From positions 1 through 64,000 of the forward strand of contig NZ_NSKC01000012.1 in the NCBI RefSeq assembly GCF_002286985.1: a stretch of DNA of 64,000 nucleotides, written 5' to 3'. Shown here piece by piece: positions 35,214 to 44,054 of the stretch. The translations under genes were made by a program, and so were the position numbers. Below the pieces are notes generated by a model that was not told where the DNA came from, ran no database searches, and saw only the letters and a program-made list of their open reading frames with translations. The DNA comes from Halorubrum salipaludis (GTDB taxonomy: Archaea > Halobacteriota > Halobacteria > Halobacteriales > Haloferacaceae). Positions within the stretch are counted from its first letter, which is position 1, and each line of letters starts with the position of its first letter.

Positions 35214-35596
35214 TGGGACTCCTCCAAATCTGGCTTGTAACACGCAGTCTGGAGTCGGCGGATGTGTTCGGCGAGGGGTTCGGTCGCGTCTGTCGGAGAG
35301 ACGGACTTCGATCGGTCATCAAACGCGATTGCGCCGCACTCATCGAGCGTCTCGAGATGCGATTGGGTCAGCGAGATGTAGACTGAGGTGCGTTCGTTGC
35401 TCCTGATTTTACTGGGGTCAATCGCATTCTCTATGGCGGCGATTTCGACGGCCAGATCACCTGCGGTAGTTGCTCCATGCGACTGTGAGAGTGAGAGCAA
35501 GACGCGCCGGCGACGACTGTTTGCGATCGCGTTGAACGCACGGTCTGGATCCATCGGGATGGCGAACGAGGTCGGATCGTCGGTGGGTTCGGTCAC
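35210..35596 (-). CDS. DUF7344-like winged-helix protein, first gene of Mrr-like operon
   Basis: This 128-residue protein has the haloarchaeal winged-helix pattern IANSRRRRVLLSLSQSHG, TTAGDLAVEIAAIENAI, SVYISLTQSHLETLDECGAI and AFDDRSKSVSP. Proteins of this type are probable transcription factors or nucleic-acid-binding adaptors of haloarchaea. It leads a three-gene operon in which each gene overlaps the next by four bases, so it may regulate or guide the nuclease at the end. Confidence 0.75.
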   Translation of the reverse strand: MTEPTDDPTSFAIPMDPDRAFNAIANSRRRRVLLSLSQSHGATTAGDLAVEIAAIENAIDPSKIRSNERTSVYISLTQSHLETLDECGAIAFDDRSKSVSPTDATEPLAEHIRRLQTACYKPDLEESQ

Positions 35597-35781
35597 TTAG
35601 ACCGACCCCACGATGATTGTTCGACCGGCGTTTCGCTGGCGATGGTTCGGCGGGATTTGAGAACTGGACTGTGCGACGCGATGTGTCAGTAGGTCAGTGT
35701 CAAGTGAGGTACTCTGGAAACCAGAGTTATCACTCCTGACCCTGTTTGGGTTGATTGCTGTCATTGAGTGGCAGCACGACT

Positions 35782-35805
35782 CCTCCGGCGTCTCAGCGCC
35801 GGAGG
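35782..35805. repeat. 9-bp-arm hairpin, IS200/IS605-end-like
   Basis: CCTCCGGCG (35782-35790) and CGCCGGAGG (35797-35805) form a perfect stem with a six-base loop. G+C-rich hairpins like this occur in the ends of haloarchaeal IS200/IS605 elements; no transposase frame remains nearby. The 35597-36295 interval has no supported gene. Confidence 0.45.
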
Positions 35806-35843
35806 GTTCCGTCAGGAATCGTGCGTGAGTTGAAGAGGGTCGA

Positions 35844-35869
35844 TTGTGACATTTATATGAGTGTCACAA
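35844..35869. promoter_or_regulatory. 26-bp palindrome, possible operator
   Basis: TTGTGACA (35844-35851) and TGTCACAA (35862-35869) are perfect 8-bp inverted arms with a 10-bp A+T-rich centre containing TTATAT. The spacing of one helical turn fits a dimeric regulator, and the centre could serve as a TATA element. It lies about 430 bp before the SWIM gene and 250 bp before the DUF7344-like gene; which, if either, it controls is unknown. Confidence 0.4.
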
Positions 35870-36295
35870 ACTGAGAGCCGAGTATTTGGCCGCTTGAACG
35901 CCTCTAAAGCAGATGTTGGATTGTGTTCTTAATCACCTCTTAAATCACGCACCACCTCAACTGGTGGTTAAAAATAATCCTTCACTACGGGGGCTCTTCT
36001 CTATCTACGCGATTGGGATGGGGTGATGAATAGGACCGCGGCCACAAGACCGCTGACAGCGCCGTGAGAAACAGTTGACTTCCCAAATGTGGAAACGGAC
36101 TCAGTCATCTATCAAATGGCACAGCGGGTCCAGCAGGCGGGCTCACCAACGGTGGTCGAACACCGGCAAGTGGGTGGGAGTGGCCAATATGTTGTAACTG
36201 GTGAAGGTCTAGAGGGGGACGGTTTTGAAAGGTGGCAGCTACAAGTGTGACGAGAGTACCGAGGTCCCAGTAGAGCGATTTCGGACGAGTTCCGT

Positions 36296-37096
36296 ATGAA
36301 TGTCGATACAGAAACCATCCAGGACCGATGTACCGATCCCGTGTTTGAGCGGGGGCAAACCTATCGCAGGGAGGGACGGATCCAGCAGCTCGACCGGTTC
36401 GACGATCTCGTGTCGGCCGTTGTCAGCGGATCGAACCCGTACGACGTGACTATCAAATTCGGTGGCCGAAGTCTTGAGACTCAGTGTACCTGTCCATACG
36501 ACGGCCATGGCGACTGCAAACACGTTATCGCGGTGCTCCTCGCTATCGCAGACGACCCGCCAGAAGATGAGAGCGAGCGTATCGAGGCTCTCCTTGCGGA
36601 CGTCCCTGTCGAAGAGCTGCGTGCGTTCGTCCACGGGATTCTTGCCACTCACAGTACAGTCCGAGAACAGTTTCTCGCGCAGTTCGGTGACGAACACAAA
36701 TCGGTCGGTGAGTACCGCGAGGAGATCGGACGCTTGTTTGAGCAACATGCCGATCCGACGGTGTTCGAAGCGATCGACTTCTCCCGATTCTTCAACATTG
36801 CCGAACAGTATCGTGAGCGCGATCGATACCTCGCTGCTGCAACCGTCTATCGGGCAGTGTTCGAGGAAGTCGATGAGAATTTTAATTGGATCGACGGTTC
36901 CTACGACCACTACGCACAGATTATCCAGACAGCTCTCGATGGATACATCGACTGTGTCTTGGCAACCGATCCCAGTCCGGAGGACTTCGAAACGTACGCG
37001 GGTGTTTTGGAAACACGGGCATCGACAGAGTCAGAGATTAACAACAGGCAGTTCTGGCGAGCACTCGACGACCTCGAAGATCGATACGACGAATAG
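36296..37096 (+). CDS. SWIM zinc-finger protein
   Basis: This 266-residue protein has a SWIM finger, CTCPYDGHGDCKHVIAVLL, at about 62-80, with the CxC...CxH ligands. The preceding segment (VFERGQTYRREGRIQ and VVSGSNPYDVTIKFGGRSLE) is the usual strand context. The rest is helical, repeat-like sequence (SRFFNIAEQYRERDRYLAAA). SWIM domains bind DNA or proteins and often accompany SNF2 helicases, absent here. It is convergent with cetZ, 12 bp apart. Confidence 0.8.
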   Translation: MNVDTETIQDRCTDPVFERGQTYRREGRIQQLDRFDDLVSAVVSGSNPYDVTIKFGGRSLETQCTCPYDGHGDCKHVIAVLLAIADDPPEDESERIEALLADVPVEELRAFVHGILATHSTVREQFLAQFGDEHKSVGEYREEIGRLFEQHADPTVFEAIDFSRFFNIAEQYRERDRYLAAATVYRAVFEEVDENFNWIDGSYDHYAQIIQTALDGYIDCVLATDPSPEDFETYAGVLETRASTESEINNRQFWRALDDLEDRYDE

Positions 37097-37108
37097 ACCA
37101 CTACGATC

Positions 37109-38281
37109 TCAAAACAGCGACTCCAACTCCCCGTCACTATCCATCAGCTCCGAGAAACGGCCCTCACTCTCGTCAGTGATCTCCCCGAGATTCTGTTGTG
37201 CTTCGATTGCGACTTGCTGGAGCTCTTTCACTCGCGGGACGTTCGTCACGCCACCGAGCAGTACGAGTGCCGCGACCGTTCCCTCACCACGTCGTGGATA
37301 GTCACCACCACGGACCTCCATCGATCCGGTCTGTTCTTCGAGCCACTTGCGACCGTGCTCGATTCCCTTCCGGTTGAGATACTCTGGCGGACCGGCAACG
37401 ATGAGCAGCGCCCGCTCTGTCCCGCTCACCTCACAGGGCAGCGTGAGCCGACCGAGTGTTGCTTTCCGGACGAGACTCGTGATTCGGTTGGTGGCCTCGG
37501 TACTGTCGATCCCGTTATCTGTATTGCCACGGAGTCGCGAGAGCAATCCCTTTCGCTCTGGCTCGTCCACCTCGACGTCGGCGTAGCCTAGCGAAGAGAT
37601 TCCGCCCCCTTTGAGCGTATTGATGATCTCCGAAGAGTCAACCACGCTTTCAGCGACATCGCTTCCCTCGGTTATCTCGCCCGCACTGAAGAGCACGCCG
37701 AACCGCTGGACCAACTCCTCGTTGATCGCATCGAACCCTTCGCCAACGGATTCACCCGAGCTGCGCCAGGCGTCGTTGTCGAATAGCATGAGATTGTCCA
37801 CCTCATCGACGAACGTCTTGAGCGATCGAGCGGCGTTCAGCGTGTAGATCCCACCCTCATCGCTCCCGGGCAGGATACCAAGCCCGTACACTGGCTCGGT
37901 GTAGATTCGCTTGAGGTTCTTGGCAATCACGGGTGCCCCACCCGACCCCGTCCCGCCACCAAGCCCCGCAACGACAAGGAACGCATCGATCTCGTGGACT
38001 GGCACCGAGTCGAGTGCTCCTTGGATCTCGTCAATATCCTCCTCGGCCACTTCTGCGCCCAACTCGTTATCTGCTCCCACGCCGTGTCCCTTCACTCGCG
38101 ATTGCCCGATCAGGATCCGGCGGTCTGTCGGGAGGTGGTCGATTCCCTGGAGATCTGCTTTCGCCGTGTTGACGGCGATCGCTCCCCGAACGATATCAGC
38201 GCCTGTCCGTGCGTCGTAGGCCAGGAACTCGTCGACCACCTTCCCACCCGCCTGCCCGACCCCGATCAATGCGAGTTTCAT
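37109..38281 (-). CDS. cetZ: CetZ-family tubulin-like GTPase
   Basis: This 390-residue protein is clearly CetZ: GVGQAGGKVVDEFL at the start, AIAVNTAKADL, GHGVGADNELGAEVAEEDID, the GTP motif AGLGGGTGSGG near 105-115, GLGILPGSDEGGIYTLNAAR and the C-terminal GRKWLEEQTGSMEVRGGDYP. It ends in the conserved ELESLF-type tail. CetZ proteins form GTP-dependent filaments that control cell shape and motility in haloarchaea. A TATA-like TTTTATAC lies about 35-40 bp before the ATG, implying a leaderless mRNA. Its neighbours (RHH protein, repeat array) are those of a partition locus, so it may segregate DNA rather than act as the shape determinant. Sequence alone fits both. Confidence 0.9.
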   Translation of the reverse strand: MKLALIGVGQAGGKVVDEFLAYDARTGADIVRGAIAVNTAKADLQGIDHLPTDRRILIGQSRVKGHGVGADNELGAEVAEEDIDEIQGALDSVPVHEIDAFLVVAGLGGGTGSGGAPVIAKNLKRIYTEPVYGLGILPGSDEGGIYTLNAARSLKTFVDEVDNLMLFDNDAWRSSGESVGEGFDAINEELVQRFGVLFSAGEITEGSDVAESVVDSSEIINTLKGGGISSLGYADVEVDEPERKGLLSRLRGNTDNGIDSTEATNRITSLVRKATLGRLTLPCEVSGTERALLIVAGPPEYLNRKGIEHGRKWLEEQTGSMEVRGGDYPRRGEGTVAALVLLGGVTNVPRVKELQQVAIEAQQNLGEITDESEGRFSELMDSDGELESLF

Positions 38282-38330
38282 GTGAACACACCACGTGTGA
38301 CTACGCGGGTTGGACGTATAAAACTTGGAA

Positions 38331-38368
38331 GAACACTGGAAAACCGGTGTGGGGGTCCATGAATAATG
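38331..38368. promoter_or_regulatory. ORB-like sequence upstream of cetZ
   Basis: GAACACTGGAAAACCGGTGT at 38331-38350 is near-palindromic around AAAA and is followed by a G run and TCCATGAATAATG. The first 22 bp recur exactly at 63056-63077, also followed by G-rich sequence. The G-tailed imperfect palindrome recalls origin-recognition boxes of haloarchaea, but it also lies directly upstream of the cetZ TATA element, so a transcription-factor site is equally possible. Confidence 0.45.
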
Positions 38369-38480
38369 TAATCGACCCAGAGCACTCGCAAAATGGTGTG
38401 GTCAATGAGAGACAAGACAAAATGGAGTGAATAGCCCTACTGGAACCTGTGTGTCGCGACTCGTCGGCCGTCGGTTTCGC

Positions 38481-38840
38481 TCACTCGTTGGAGGGGCGGT
38501 CTTCTGAATCGTGGTACCAGCCATCTCCGCCGAAGTACGGGTGCGGTGTGACGAGGTCGACGCCGGTCGTTCCTTCGGGCAGCGGCATGTTCCCGATCTC
38601 CTCGCTCTGCGCTTCGATCTCTTCGCTGAACTCCCCATCCAGGTTGATTCCGAACTCAACAAGCATCCGCTCGACCTTGATATCGATCTGCTCCATCTTG
38701 ATCCGCTGGTGGCGGTTGTTCACCCCTTCTCGAAGGAGCAGTTCATGTGCCCGTGTTTTGGGGATGTCGTGGTAGTCTGCAATCTCATCGATGAGGTCCG
38801 CTAATTCGTCGGCTACGTAGCCGGAGATTTTCGTCGGCAT
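38481..38840 (-). CDS. Ribbon-helix-helix DNA-binding protein
   Basis: This 119-residue protein begins MPTKISGYVADELADLIDEI, ADYHDIPKTRAHELLLREGV, a ribbon-helix-helix pattern (strand 2-8, helices about 10-22 and 26-38). The remaining acidic tail is helical, then Gly/Pro/Asp-rich. RHH proteins bind repeated DNA sites as dimers and serve as centromere-binding adaptors or repressors. Start 38840 is preferred to 38870 because the RHH strand must be near the N-terminus. It lies between the 42-bp repeat array and cetZ on the same strand. The 38841-39479 stretch shows no supported gene. Confidence 0.7.
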   Translation of the reverse strand: MPTKISGYVADELADLIDEIADYHDIPKTRAHELLLREGVNNRHQRIKMEQIDIKVERMLVEFGINLDGEFSEEIEAQSEEIGNMPLPEGTTGVDLVTPHPYFGGDGWYHDSEDRPSNE

Positions 38841-39479
38841 CGCGATGTCTCTCGCGTAGTGGGTAATCAATGTGTCTGGTGAGTAACAAGGATTGATAAT
38901 CAGTAGACATCCTCAATAACACTAGGGACTAGTCATGACTCTCCTAGCAGCGAGTGTCCTCACGCGATTCCCAACCGGACTGTGGAGGCGGTCATCGCTA
39001 CCCGCCTGGTTGTATCTGCCCTGCCCGCAGCTCGTTGTCTCTGCCTGTCCCCACACTGAAAGTGAGTGGCTGTGTTGACGCGACTGTCTCTACCGGACGT
39101 CGGTCGTCGTTCCTCCGTGGGTGTGCCCGCCGGGATGTCTACTCGCTTGGTTGCGATAGCCACTCTGTCCGGACGGGCCACCTCCCGATCGGCGTCTGTC
39201 TCAACTTCTGACCGACTCGTCTCTCCCTTGCTAATTCAGTATCTGATTTCTGATACACTCTCTGCGACATCTCGCCCGATCTCATCTGTCTCTCCCTACT
39301 TCTTGGCTCCGGCCCGTCTCCTCGCCACGCGACCGACCTTCTGGCTAATTTGCTCTCAAAGCCCCTAACATTGTGAATTCACGGAACCTAACCACAGGGG
39401 AGGAGAGGTATATTAGAGCATCTCTAAAGCTCTCTCAGGCCCTCAGAACCCAACCAGCGGGATTATCGGATAGGGTTAG

Positions 39480-39978
39480 TTAATGAAGAAACACCTCTAT
39501 GAGCTTCCCGTCTTGTCATTATTTCATATATCAACAAACAAATAGTATTCATTACAAAGTACCCCAACTCGCTTCCTGTCGTGTCATTATTAGCTGTGTT
39601 TTTGGATTCAACAGTGTTCATTACAGAAGGGTCGCATCTGCCCACCGTCTGGTCATTATGGAATTAATGAAAAAATACGCCTAACCCGCCCCCGTCTAGT
39701 CATTAACTCTTGTTGTCGGAAGTGTCAATATGTTTGTGAGTGGCATTTTCTGTTTCATTACAATATGCCTGTATTTGGCTCTCGTCGTGTCATTATTGAT
39801 TTCATGAACAGCTCCCGATTCTACGGTGCAGTCTTGTCATTACATCTTTGATGAGATTGGGCCGGACTCTTGGATCATCAAGAAATTGGTTAATGATAAT
39901 CTTCCTAATATCGCCCCCCGTCTTGTCATTAAGGGTTTAATGAGGAGAGGGTACTTTCGCGGTCCCGTCTTGTCATTA
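39480..39978. repeat. Array of eight 42-bp units with conserved ends and variable cores
   Basis: Eight units, each exactly 42 bp, start at 39480, 39548, 39617, 39664, 39754, 39801, 39890 and 39937. Every unit opens with TT(A/C)AT(G/T)A, has about 18-23 variable bases, and closes with GTCNNGTCATTA, commonly extended as GCYYCCGTCTTGTCATTA. Gaps are 26, 27, 5, 48, 5, 47 and 5 bp. Units 3-8 form three close pairs, and the period is 137, 137 and 136 bp. The ends are partly inverted (TAATGA against TCATTA). The region is A+T-rich and non-coding. The regular spacing fits protein-binding sites on one helix face, as in a centromere or iteron array. It lies upstream of the RHH and cetZ genes. Confidence 0.8.
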
Positions 39979-40267
39979 ATTAGATTCTCTACCCAGCTAT
40001 TGTCTTATTTATTATATATGGAACGATTTCGTTTGTGTATCTGGGTCTGAGAATTGACGCTCGGTGGTCCTGTCGCGTGGGCGGTATCCGCACACGATAC
40101 GATCTGGGTCGCCTTTCTTCGTTAGTTTGTTTTGGTCTCTGCCAGATGAGGGTTCGTTGTATTAGTGATGGATGAAGCTTCTCAGAGTGTGGGTGAAAAC
40201 AATTCTATGGCCCCAGATTGTTGTTCTAGATGGTCACAGATTGTGGTCTACACGGCCCTAGTTGGCC

Positions 40268-40333
40268 GCGAGATATTGCCGAGACAACCGTGAGATATTG
40301 CCGAGACGACCGCGAGATATTGCTGAGGTAGTT
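40268..40333. repeat. Three tandem 22-bp repeats after the ATPase gene
   Basis: Units at 40268-40289, 40290-40311 and 40312-40333 share GAGATATTGCYGAG. They end two bases before the stop codon of the minus-strand ATPase gene. The third unit is diverged at its end. They could be binding sites or a 3'-end RNA feature. The rest of 39979-40267 shows no gene. Confidence 0.65.
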
Positions 40334-40334
40334 G

Positions 40335-43300
40335 CTAGTCGTCTCCTAGATCCTTTCTGAGTTTGTTGATGCCGAAGATTTTCTGCGCGCCATCTGCGTC
40401 GAGTTCGCCACTGACTTTCTCGAAGTTGTCTGATTCTCGTGCCTCAATATAGCCGAGCTGACCAGTGAGCGACGACAGCAGCTTCCGCATCCCGTCGACA
40501 TCTTTAACGACCCAGATGGCGTCGGCATCTGCGTCTCGGAGTTTGAAGAAGTCGTCTACGACGTGTCGTCGCTTCTCCGGAGACAGCTCAACTTCGATGA
40601 CTTTGTCCCGATCGTCGGGAGATTCCTCTGTCGCCTCGACGTAGAGATCGAATTTGAGTTCGCTGCCCTCAGGGGTGTAGTACATGTATGTCTCGTAGCC
40701 GAGCCCGTCGTAGTATGCGTCAATGAGCTTGACGCCGACTCGATGTTCTGGGCTTTCCCGACCGTACTCACCGCCGTCTCGCGGCGCGAGATTCTTTCCT
40801 GCGACGACGGTGGCTTCGTCTGTCGGCCAGTAGTACGCCTGTCTGTTTCCGAGTTCGAACTTCTCTAAGAACCCCCACTCGATGAGATCGGGTGCCGTCT
40901 CGCTGTACGGGAGGACCTTCATCGAGTCCTTGATGTGGTAGCCATTGAGCCCGTCTGTGAGAGCGTCGAAGACCATCCCGAGGAACGCCGCGTGGTCGTC
41001 TGTGAACTCCTCGGAATCTTCCGGAGCTTCCTCTCCATCGTCCGAGTCTTCGTCGTCATCTCCTCCAGATTTCACGCCGCTGTCCATGTCGATCGCTTCG
41101 TGCTGCCGGTTGACGCAGTGGCGATCTCGGCTTCTCTCACGAACCATATCCGCGCGAGAGCTGACGTTGAACGGTCCCGCGCTGTGCCCTGGCGGGATGG
41201 GAAGTGGTCGGAGCGTGAGTATCTCTGGCTTCTGTTTGTGGAAGCCCGTCGACGGCAGCTGGACGATCCACTCCCCTCGGCGGAGCCCTGCGATGCGGTC
41301 TTTGATCTCGTCGTTTTCGAGATCTTCGTGGAACAGCGACTCGGCTAAGAGGTCGTCCGTCGCGACGTTGCCGATGATCTTCGTGTTGATGTTGTTCAGG
41401 ATTTCCTTGTACGCACGTCGGTTATCCTGCGGGTTGTCCCCGAGAACCTGCTCGGGATACTGCATGATGAGCCCGAGCGAGAGGTTGAACTCACGCCCTT
41501 TCGGGAGGAGTTCTCGGTAGACGATTTCGTTGCGAGCGATGTTCGCAGACTCCTCGATGATGACGTTCGTGATGTATTCATCATCGTCTGGCGTCCAGAT
41601 GGATTGGGCCGAAGTCCACAGGTGTGAGAGGAACAGGACCGTGAACACTTCGCTGCTGGCCCCGCGCAGACTCCCCGTGTCGATGAGGACGACCTTGTTC
41701 GAGTTGAGGATGCTCTTCATGTCGAGCATCGGAATCTGCTCTTGGTTGTACCAGTTGGTGTCCTCGTTCCAGTACTCCTCGTCGACTGTGTACGACAGCA
41801 TATCCCAGATGAAGTCGCGCTCTTTCAGCTTCCGGATCCGGTTGAGGACCGCGTCGGTCGTGTTCATGAACTGGCGCGCGTCCTTCTCAAGGTGGGATTC
41901 GAGGATGGACGTCACCTGCGTGTCGACCGTTCGCGGGATGGCCTTGAGAACCGTCTCGTAATCCTTGTCGAGATCCTCGACCTGCTTGCCGAACTTCTGG
42001 AACTTCTGTGCGGCCTCCATGAGTTCGCCGATAGAGAAGTAATCCTTCCCGTGTTCGCTGTCGAACAGCGCCTTGATCAGGTTGGTGAGGATTTCGTTCG
42101 CGACGAACGCCTGCTCCACTGTTTTCTTCCCGAGGACGAATCTGAGCAGCTGGAAGTAGTGGTCGATGATGTCCTGTTTGGCTGTCTCTCGTGCCCGTCC
42201 TGCGCCCTCTGTGAGCGGTCTGAGGTCGAAGAAAGGCATCCCCGGAACCATCCCATCTGCTTCCGGGATTTGGATGTATTCGACCTCGGAGACGTTGCCG
42301 AACAGCGTCCGGTGACACCGCAGGTAGTTCTCACACATCTCGCCGTCTTTGGGATCGATGAGGATTGTCGGCCCCTCGAGACTGTGGTGGGTGGTGAGCA
42401 TGTCGTTAATCGTCGCGACCGTTTTCCCGCTCCCAGTCGTTGCTGCGCGGATGTAGTGCTGGGTGAGATGGTCTGCCGATAGCGACAGTGCGTCTCGCTT
42501 CGCGAGGTGGTCCCACCACTCGTTTTTCTCCTCGATGGCGCTGATTTTCTCTGGTCCCTCAGAGTTATCTCGGAGTGCTGTGACGGCGTGACCGATCGTC
42601 ATCCCGGTCGAGAACTCCTTGAAGACTTCTTCGTTCGGGGAGGTGAGCGGGGACTGAGCCGTCGGTCTCCCACCGGTTCCGCCCCGACTCGCTTTCGGGA
42701 GCGTGTCGATTGACGGGACCGTGATGAAGTTTGAGAGCTCGTCGATGTTACAGACGAGGATGGGTTTTCGCCGCGACCAGGACTCAAGCCCGTTGGGATA
42801 GGTGATGCCGTGGTGGAGCATCCGCTTGTACTCAGGTTCGTTCGTGCCGAGGTAGTTCCCCTCGATCGAGTAGAACTTCCCACTGAGCTGGTTGAGCGAA
42901 TCTTGGAGATTCCGGGCGCACTCGGTGTCTGATGTCGCCGCTCGGAGGGTGACGTTGTACGTGTGAGATGGGTCTTTCAGGTCGATCTGTCCCATCCGTC
43001 CCGTGCCTGAGCGGTAGCCTGCTGTCTGAGAGTCGTGGATTGAACCGCCGATTTCGTGGGGCGTATCACTACGATGGCGCTCCTGTCGCTCTTCGTCAGA
43101 GACGCCAAGGACCCCGTCGAGAAGCGTCCGAAGGACAAGGCCGCCGGTCGTGTGGACGCCCTGTTTGAGGTTTCCTTTCTGGCGTTCGGCCTTCGGAGAC
43201 CAGTCTGCGCGTGGCTCGAAAACCGCTTGAAAGACGACCGAGCCCTCCGTTTGGATGATGGTTTCGAGGAGATTGGAGAGTGGCGAGCGTTCGATCGTTT

Positions 43301-44054
43301 CGTTGTCGAACGATGAGAGCGTCGTCATCCAGTCTCGTCGTTTCTCCTCAACGCCCTCCCAGCGAACCATCTCGGGGACATCATCGAAGACGTTCGTGAT
43401 GTCAAAGTTTTCCCGTCCGAATTCGAAGTTCTCTGGATACTGCGATCTCGTAGTGCTTTCGAGTCGGTCACAGGTGACTTCGCCACGCTCTCCCGGCCCG
43501 ATGAAGAACTTGAACTGGACTTCATCCTCGGGCTTGTAGATGATGAATTCGAAGTTGGGGGAGGATTCGATGAAGGGAATATGGAGATCCATATCAAGCG
43601 GGAGCTTCCGTCCGTTGCCAGATCGATGGAGTCCGTACAGTTCTCGTTTGACCGTCTCTGAGTTCACCTCCTCACGGACCGGAGTTATCTGAATGTATTC
43701 TTGTTCGGATTCGATCTGTTCGATGAAGTCTTCCGCTTCGTCACCGTTGAGTTCCCCACTAAGTTGGGGGTCGGCAGATGACTCATAATTTGCTGGAAGT
43801 TCCGAGAGTCTGGAGTCAGGAGAATTGTTTGAGGCGTCCTCGAAGATATCGAACTCGCCTTCAGATTTCTTCGGTGTGGGACTTCCTTCCTGCCTGTTAG
43901 ATGGATCATTTGGCGCCGAGGTTCTGCTGTCGACACTGCTGTCAGAACTCTCATTCAAGGGATACGGCTGGTTTTCATAAGGTTCCTGTGGACCGGCGGG
44001 TCCTCCAGGTGATGGAGGATCGCCTTTCCGGTGATTGTCTTTTTGACTCACCAT
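40335..44054 (-). CDS. HerA/VirD4-like DNA-transfer ATPase with C-terminal nuclease-like domain
   Basis: This 1239-residue protein resembles large ATPases of haloarchaeal plasmids. The first 120 residues are disordered and Pro/Ser/Asp-rich. Walker A ATTGSGKT lies at 538-545, with DPKDGEMCENYLR, VVLIDTGSLRG and NVIIEESANIARNE downstream, typical of the FtsK/HerA/VirD4 group that moves DNA. An acidic linker (DDDEDSDDGEEAPEDSEE) precedes a C-terminal region that holds HRVGVKLIDAYYDGLGYET, LKFDLYV and KVIEVELSPEKRR, suggesting a PD-(D/E)XK-like fold. It could be a conjugation coupling protein or plasmid DNA pump. No relaxase or other transfer gene is visible in the window. Confidence 0.8.
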   Translation of the reverse strand: MVSQKDNHRKGDPPSPGGPAGPQEPYENQPYPLNESSDSSVDSRTSAPNDPSNRQEGSPTPKKSEGEFDIFEDASNNSPDSRLSELPANYESSADPQLSGELNGDEAEDFIEQIESEQEYIQITPVREEVNSETVKRELYGLHRSGNGRKLPLDMDLHIPFIESSPNFEFIIYKPEDEVQFKFFIGPGERGEVTCDRLESTTRSQYPENFEFGRENFDITNVFDDVPEMVRWEGVEEKRRDWMTTLSSFDNETIERSPLSNLLETIIQTEGSVVFQAVFEPRADWSPKAERQKGNLKQGVHTTGGLVLRTLLDGVLGVSDEERQERHRSDTPHEIGGSIHDSQTAGYRSGTGRMGQIDLKDPSHTYNVTLRAATSDTECARNLQDSLNQLSGKFYSIEGNYLGTNEPEYKRMLHHGITYPNGLESWSRRKPILVCNIDELSNFITVPSIDTLPKASRGGTGGRPTAQSPLTSPNEEVFKEFSTGMTIGHAVTALRDNSEGPEKISAIEEKNEWWDHLAKRDALSLSADHLTQHYIRAATTGSGKTVATINDMLTTHHSLEGPTILIDPKDGEMCENYLRCHRTLFGNVSEVEYIQIPEADGMVPGMPFFDLRPLTEGAGRARETAKQDIIDHYFQLLRFVLGKKTVEQAFVANEILTNLIKALFDSEHGKDYFSIGELMEAAQKFQKFGKQVEDLDKDYETVLKAIPRTVDTQVTSILESHLEKDARQFMNTTDAVLNRIRKLKERDFIWDMLSYTVDEEYWNEDTNWYNQEQIPMLDMKSILNSNKVVLIDTGSLRGASSEVFTVLFLSHLWTSAQSIWTPDDDEYITNVIIEESANIARNEIVYRELLPKGREFNLSLGLIMQYPEQVLGDNPQDNRRAYKEILNNINTKIIGNVATDDLLAESLFHEDLENDEIKDRIAGLRRGEWIVQLPSTGFHKQKPEILTLRPLPIPPGHSAGPFNVSSRADMVRERSRDRHCVNRQHEAIDMDSGVKSGGDDDEDSDDGEEAPEDSEEFTDDHAAFLGMVFDALTDGLNGYHIKDSMKVLPYSETAPDLIEWGFLEKFELGNRQAYYWPTDEATVVAGKNLAPRDGGEYGRESPEHRVGVKLIDAYYDGLGYETYMYYTPEGSELKFDLYVEATEESPDDRDKVIEVELSPEKRRHVVDDFFKLRDADADAIWVVKDVDGMRKLLSSLTGQLGYIEARESDNFEKVSGELDADGAQKIFGINKLRKDLGDD

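Noticed and set aside
38954-39368. ORFs on both strands in a C/T-rich region
   Set aside because: Composition is skewed and repetitive, the translations are Arg/Ser/Thr-rich and no family is seen.
39480-39978. CRISPR array
   Set aside because: The conserved parts are only about 7 and 12 bases, spacing alternates between 5 and 48 bp, and no cas gene is present.
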